Shown here piece after piece: positions 61,076 to 64,000 of a stretch of 64,000 bases of DNA. Under the pieces are notes generated by a model that made no database searches, was not told where the DNA came from, and worked only from the letters and a program-made list of their open reading frames with translations. Position 1 is the first letter of the stretch. Each line of letters opens with the position of its first letter. Source of the stretch: Hyphomicrobiales bacterium (GTDB taxonomy: Bacteria; Pseudomonadota; Alphaproteobacteria; Rhizobiales; Rhizobiaceae); NCBI GenBank assembly GCA_900467685.1, contig UBQX01000021.1, forward strand, positions 124,001 through 188,000. The letters are read 5' to 3'. The position numbers and the translations under genes are program-made.

Positions 61076-61103
61076 GCTATCTCCCACTTGGTGGGGAGAT
61101 AGC
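61076..61103 (+). repeat. RIME-like hairpin after first exporter gene
   Basis: GCTATCTCCCAC with GTGGGGAGATAGC forms a stem of about 12 bp with one extra G, four bases after the exporter stop. Same family style as the repeats at 6364 and 25811; flanking remnants (GGAGGGGGGC near 61144, GCCCCCTC near 61195) suggest a decayed mosaic element. It could also act as a terminator. The rest of the 260-bp gap shows no gene. Confidence 0.6.
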
Positions 61104-61332
61104 AAAATCGCGATTTCGGATGCCGGCCAAGTCGAAGACGATGGAGGGGGGCGCGGCGGTCGTGGCCGACCATGCGCATTCGGTGGACTTCCGTGCCCCC
61201 TCTTATTAGCATTCTCCTCGGTTCCGGTTCGAGTCGGGATCTCCCATCGAAGCCAGGCGACCTCCGCTGACGTTTGCAGCGATTGGAAAGCAACGCGGCG
61301 ATGCGAGGATTTTTTGATAAGGGTGGTCCAGC

Positions 61333-62379
61333 TTGTATACTGATGAATTGCAATCTCTTGTCACGAAGTTTGCCGCCGCATTTGCCGACATCGACGATAA
61401 GGCGCGATTGGACGCAGCAGGCAACGCATTTATCGACAAGCTTCCGCCCGAGCGGATGATGGACGCGGCAGCCCAACTCTACAGCAAGAACCCCTTTTTT
61501 CTGCCAAGGATCGACCCGAACGAGGCGCAGAACCTGGGGATCACCACGGACATTCTTGCGCAGGTCCTGATGCGGGCGTCGCTGACGGCAAGGCATGCCA
61601 GGCAGGCCAACATCCTCGTTGCATGCGCGCCGAAGTCCGCCTCCACATTTATCGCCGGCGCTCTGGCGAAGGCTGGCGGGCTGCCGGTCGTGCCGCTGAT
61701 CCACACCATGGCCTCAGCCGCCACCGCGACGCTTTTCGGGATCAATAATCGCGAGCAGGAAATCGACCAGCTTGCGCTGCTGCGCGCCGGTCTCAACGGG
61801 CGAGGCTATGTGACGCAACACCACACCCGTTGCACGCCCTATCTCTGCCATATGCTCGATACCCTCAATGTTCGGCCTGTGGTCACGTATCGGAACATCT
61901 TCGACAGTCTGATTTCCCTTGATGACATGATCACAGAGGCTCACATGTCGGTGCCCGAAGAGCGGGATATCTATGCATTCACCGGCCTGCCGAAGAGCTT
62001 CCGCACCATGGAGCGAGCGGAGCGGCTTTACCTGCTCGCGGTCAGGATGACCTATTGGTATCTGAGCTTCTATATAAGCTGGCGCAAATGCGAGGCCGAA
62101 GGGCTCGTGGCTCCCTTGTGGATTTCCTACGACGAGGACTTTCTCGGCGATCGAGAGGCGCTGGCGAGCCGCGTGAGCTCATTCATAGGCTCCGAATATC
62201 TCGACCCCGACATTCTTGCCGCACACCTGAAGAACAATCGTGCCGAGGGGATGCGTCTCAATGTCGGTCGCGCCGGACGCGGCAAGGATGTTCCCGATGA
62301 CGTGCGCGACATGGTCATGCGCATCGCAACCAGCTTTCGCAGCGAAGGGATCGACATGGCACCGCTCGTCGGCGAGTAG
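61333..62379 (+). CDS. Sulfotransferase-like protein
   Basis: 348 residues from a TTG start with AAGGG upstream; no good ATG lies nearby, so the start is uncertain. The 5'-phosphosulfate loop appears as ILVACAPKSASTFIAGAL (near 94-111, PKSxST) and the 3'-phosphate motif as VVTYRNIFDSLISL (Arg187, Asp191, Ser195). Late in the protein LKNNRAEGMRLNVGRAGRGK fits the region that holds PAPS. The first 85 residues are an unassigned helical part. It would move sulfate from PAPS to a sugar, lipid or small molecule. It lies between two exporter genes, suggesting that the product may be exported, which is inference. Confidence 0.75.
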   Translation: MYTDELQSLVTKFAAAFADIDDKARLDAAGNAFIDKLPPERMMDAAAQLYSKNPFFLPRIDPNEAQNLGITTDILAQVLMRASLTARHARQANILVACAPKSASTFIAGALAKAGGLPVVPLIHTMASAATATLFGINNREQEIDQLALLRAGLNGRGYVTQHHTRCTPYLCHMLDTLNVRPVVTYRNIFDSLISLDDMITEAHMSVPEERDIYAFTGLPKSFRTMERAERLYLLAVRMTYWYLSFYISWRKCEAEGLVAPLWISYDEDFLGDREALASRVSSFIGSEYLDPDILAAHLKNNRAEGMRLNVGRAGRGKDVPDDVRDMVMRIATSFRSEGIDMAPLVGE

Positions 62380-62618
62380 ATGAGCAGGTTTCATAGGATG
62401 GTGAGCCTACTGGCAAAGCGGGTTGGCGCGCAATCCTGCTGGTGATAGCCCCCTCCAGCTCCGGATCTGCTTTATAATTTGGCCGTTTTGCCCTCGTAGA
62501 CATACTGGCCGAAGCCAGGGCGCGGATTGGAATTGCAGTTCTCCTCCTGTCACAACGAGACGCGGGAATCGCATAAGCTCTTATCCGAACACATTGAGAG
62601 ACAAGAAAGCAGCCATCC
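62380..62618. other. Intergenic gap before second exporter gene
   Basis: 239 bp without a convincing gene, terminator or dyad. Composition is near that of the flanks. It may be the other edge of the segment that brought in the sulfotransferase gene. Confidence 0.4.
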
Positions 62619-64000
62619 TTGAAGCGCATATTCGAACTGTTCGAGAGCTGGATCCCGCCGTTCGACCGGCGTGATGATCTCACCCCGCCGGAAAATGTGT
62701 GGGGGTTCATCTGGTTCTATGTGGGGCAGGCGAAGTGGCCGTTCCTGCTGATGATGATCATGGGCGCCATGGTCGGCGCGCTGGAGGCGGCGCTGTTCTG
62801 GTTCGTTGGGCGGCTCATCGATATCTTCGCCAGCATTCCGAAGGATGCCGGCTGGAGCGGGCTGATTGCGGCGCATGGCTATGAACTGGCGGCGATGGTC
62901 GTCGTGGTGCTTGTCGTGCGCTTCCTCGTGACGGCGATCGGGGCGCTGGTGGAGGAGCAGGCGATCGTCGTCGGCTTCTTCAACATGGTGCGCTGGCAGT
63001 CCTATCTGCATGTGTCGCGCCAGCCGCTCGCCTTCTTCCAGAACGATTTCTCCGGCCGCATCGTCACCAAGGTCTGGGCGGCGGGGCAGGCGACGGGGGA
63101 CTTTGTCACCTCGATCCTGCAAGTCGCGTGGTTCGTCGTCATCTATACCGTCTCGACCATGGCGCTGGTGGCCCGGCTCGACTGGCGGCTTGCTGCACTC
63201 GTTGCCGTGTGGATCGTCGCCTTTGCGGGACTGGCGCGCTATTTCGTGCCACGCATCCGCGTTCATTCCCGCGATACGGCCGAGGCCGGCTCGATGCTGA
63301 ATGGGCGGGTGGTGGATGCCTATTCCAACATCCAGACGCTGAAGCTCTTCGGCCGCTCGGAGGATCACGACGCCTTCATCCTCTCGGGCTTCCACACATT
63401 CCAGAAGACGGTCACGCGCTTTGCCCGCTTCATCACCGGCGTGCGCTCGTCTCTGGCGCTGCTCTCCGGCATCATGATCTCGACCTTCGGGGCGCTCTGC
63501 GTCGACCTCTATCTGGCGGGCCAGATTTCGGCGGGTGGCGTCGCCTTCTCGCTGGGCCTCGTGCTTCGGCTCAACTTCCTGCTCGGTCGGCTGATGACGC
63601 AGCTCAACGGCATCATGCGCAGCCTCGGCTCCATCCAGAATTCGGCGGAGCTGATTTCCAAGCCCATCGAGCTACTCGACAAGCCGGACGCCGGCGAATT
63701 GGACGCGAAAGAGCCGGAGGTTCGCTTCGAGAACATCCGTTTTCACTATGGCAAGGGCGGCGGTGTCATCGAGAACCTGTCGCTCTCCATCCGTCCGGGC
63801 GAGAAGGTCGGCATTGTCGGGCGTTCCGGCGCGGGCAAGACCACGCTCGTGAACCTGTTGCTGCGCTTCTATGATCTGGAGGGCGGGCGCATCCTGATCG
63901 GCGGGCAGGATATTGCCACCGTCACACAGGAATCGCTGCGGTCAAAGATCGGCATGGTGACGCAGGATACGGCGCTCCTGCATCGCTCCATCCGTGACAA
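62619..64000 (+). CDS. ABC exporter, fused permease-ATPase (second subunit), 3' end outside window
   Basis: About 460 residues visible, from a TTG start (LKRIFELFESWIPPFDRRDD; first residue read as Met). Six helices to about 330 and the start of the ATPase: Walker A IVGRSGAGKTTLVNLLLRFY is complete, and the frame is open to the edge. Strongly similar to the gene at 59216, so the two are paralogous subunits. No good ribosome site was seen; the start may lie elsewhere. Confidence 0.9.
   Translation, partial: MKRIFELFESWIPPFDRRDDLTPPENVWGFIWFYVGQAKWPFLLMMIMGAMVGALEAALFWFVGRLIDIFASIPKDAGWSGLIAAHGYELAAMVVVVLVVRFLVTAIGALVEEQAIVVGFFNMVRWQSYLHVSRQPLAFFQNDFSGRIVTKVWAAGQATGDFVTSILQVAWFVVIYTVSTMALVARLDWRLAALVAVWIVAFAGLARYFVPRIRVHSRDTAEAGSMLNGRVVDAYSNIQTLKLFGRSEDHDAFILSGFHTFQKTVTRFARFITGVRSSLALLSGIMISTFGALCVDLYLAGQISAGGVAFSLGLVLRLNFLLGRLMTQLNGIMRSLGSIQNSAELISKPIELLDKPDAGELDAKEPEVRFENIRFHYGKGGGVIENLSLSIRPGEKVGIVGRSGAGKTTLVNLLLRFYDLEGGRILIGGQDIATVTQESLRSKIGMVTQDTALLHRSIRD

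Noticed and set aside
59087..61105. 672-codon minus-strand frame across the ABC exporter
   Set aside because: Antisense shadow with low-complexity composition; the exporter on the plus strand has all its motifs.

Overview
The window reads as chromosomal DNA of a high-GC alphaproteobacterium of the Rhizobiaceae (Rhizobium/Agrobacterium/Shinella/Ensifer type). The grounds are codon bias, RIME-like palindromic intergenic repeats, a flagellin of the rhizobial sort, a RutR-type pyrimidine regulator and many gene orders typical of the group. The genus cannot be fixed from sequence alone. No tRNA, rRNA, CRISPR array, prophage or conjugative region was seen. The only mobile element is a decayed IS5-like remnant.

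Region by region. 1-1154: partial RND-efflux adaptor. 1788-10620: pyrimidine (uracil/thymine) degradation block with an NMT1-type ABC importer, a cupin, dihydropyrimidinase, a small coiled-coil protein, an N-carbamoyl-beta-alanine amidohydrolase and divergent rutR. 10835-14068: PAS-GAF-GGDEF-EAL protein, group II truncated haemoglobin and a small DUF423-like membrane protein. 14178-18381: secreted RTX lipase (family I.3) divergent from a membrane-bound alpha/beta hydrolase. 18430-20601: palindromic repeats, a DUF333 small exported protein, the IS remnant, and an operon ending in an IsdG-type haem monooxygenase. 20757-22937: pobA and its divergent AraC regulator. 23072-25738: preTA, the dihydropyrimidine dehydrogenase that supplies step one of the pyrimidine pathway. 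A second RutR-like palindrome lies in front of it, so one regulon appears split over two loci 13 kb apart.

26030-33476: DMT and MFS transporters, HWE histidine kinase, ArsB-like permease, alpha/beta hydrolase, an ECF sigma/short anti-sigma pair and a TPR protein. 33594-37314: a cecR-ybhGFS-like efflux operon with a perfect 24-bp palindrome at its promoter. 37322-42423: metallophosphoesterase, Nudix, glutathionyl-hydroquinone reductase, GNAT, YfeH-like transporter and LysR. 42425-49210: the MoxR / DUF58 / BatA-DUF4159 / GATase-like membrane operon. 49362-51843: DUF1285, CoA-pyrophosphatase and CCA-adding enzyme. 51835-57075: diguanylate cyclase, DUF1059, hemF, small hypothetical, panE-like reductase and MFS. 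57362-58786: a lone flagellin and trmL. 59011-64000: a two-subunit ABC exporter preceded by a 22-residue leader peptide, with a sulfotransferase-like gene lodged between the two transporter genes.

The most unusual items are: the leader peptide and hairpins before the ABC exporter; the AT-rich membrane segment fused to the N terminus of one pyrimidine-block permease; the perfect 50-bp palindrome sitting at a deletion inside the IS transposase; the orphan flagellin with a 5'-UTR hairpin; and the sulfotransferase between the exporter genes.
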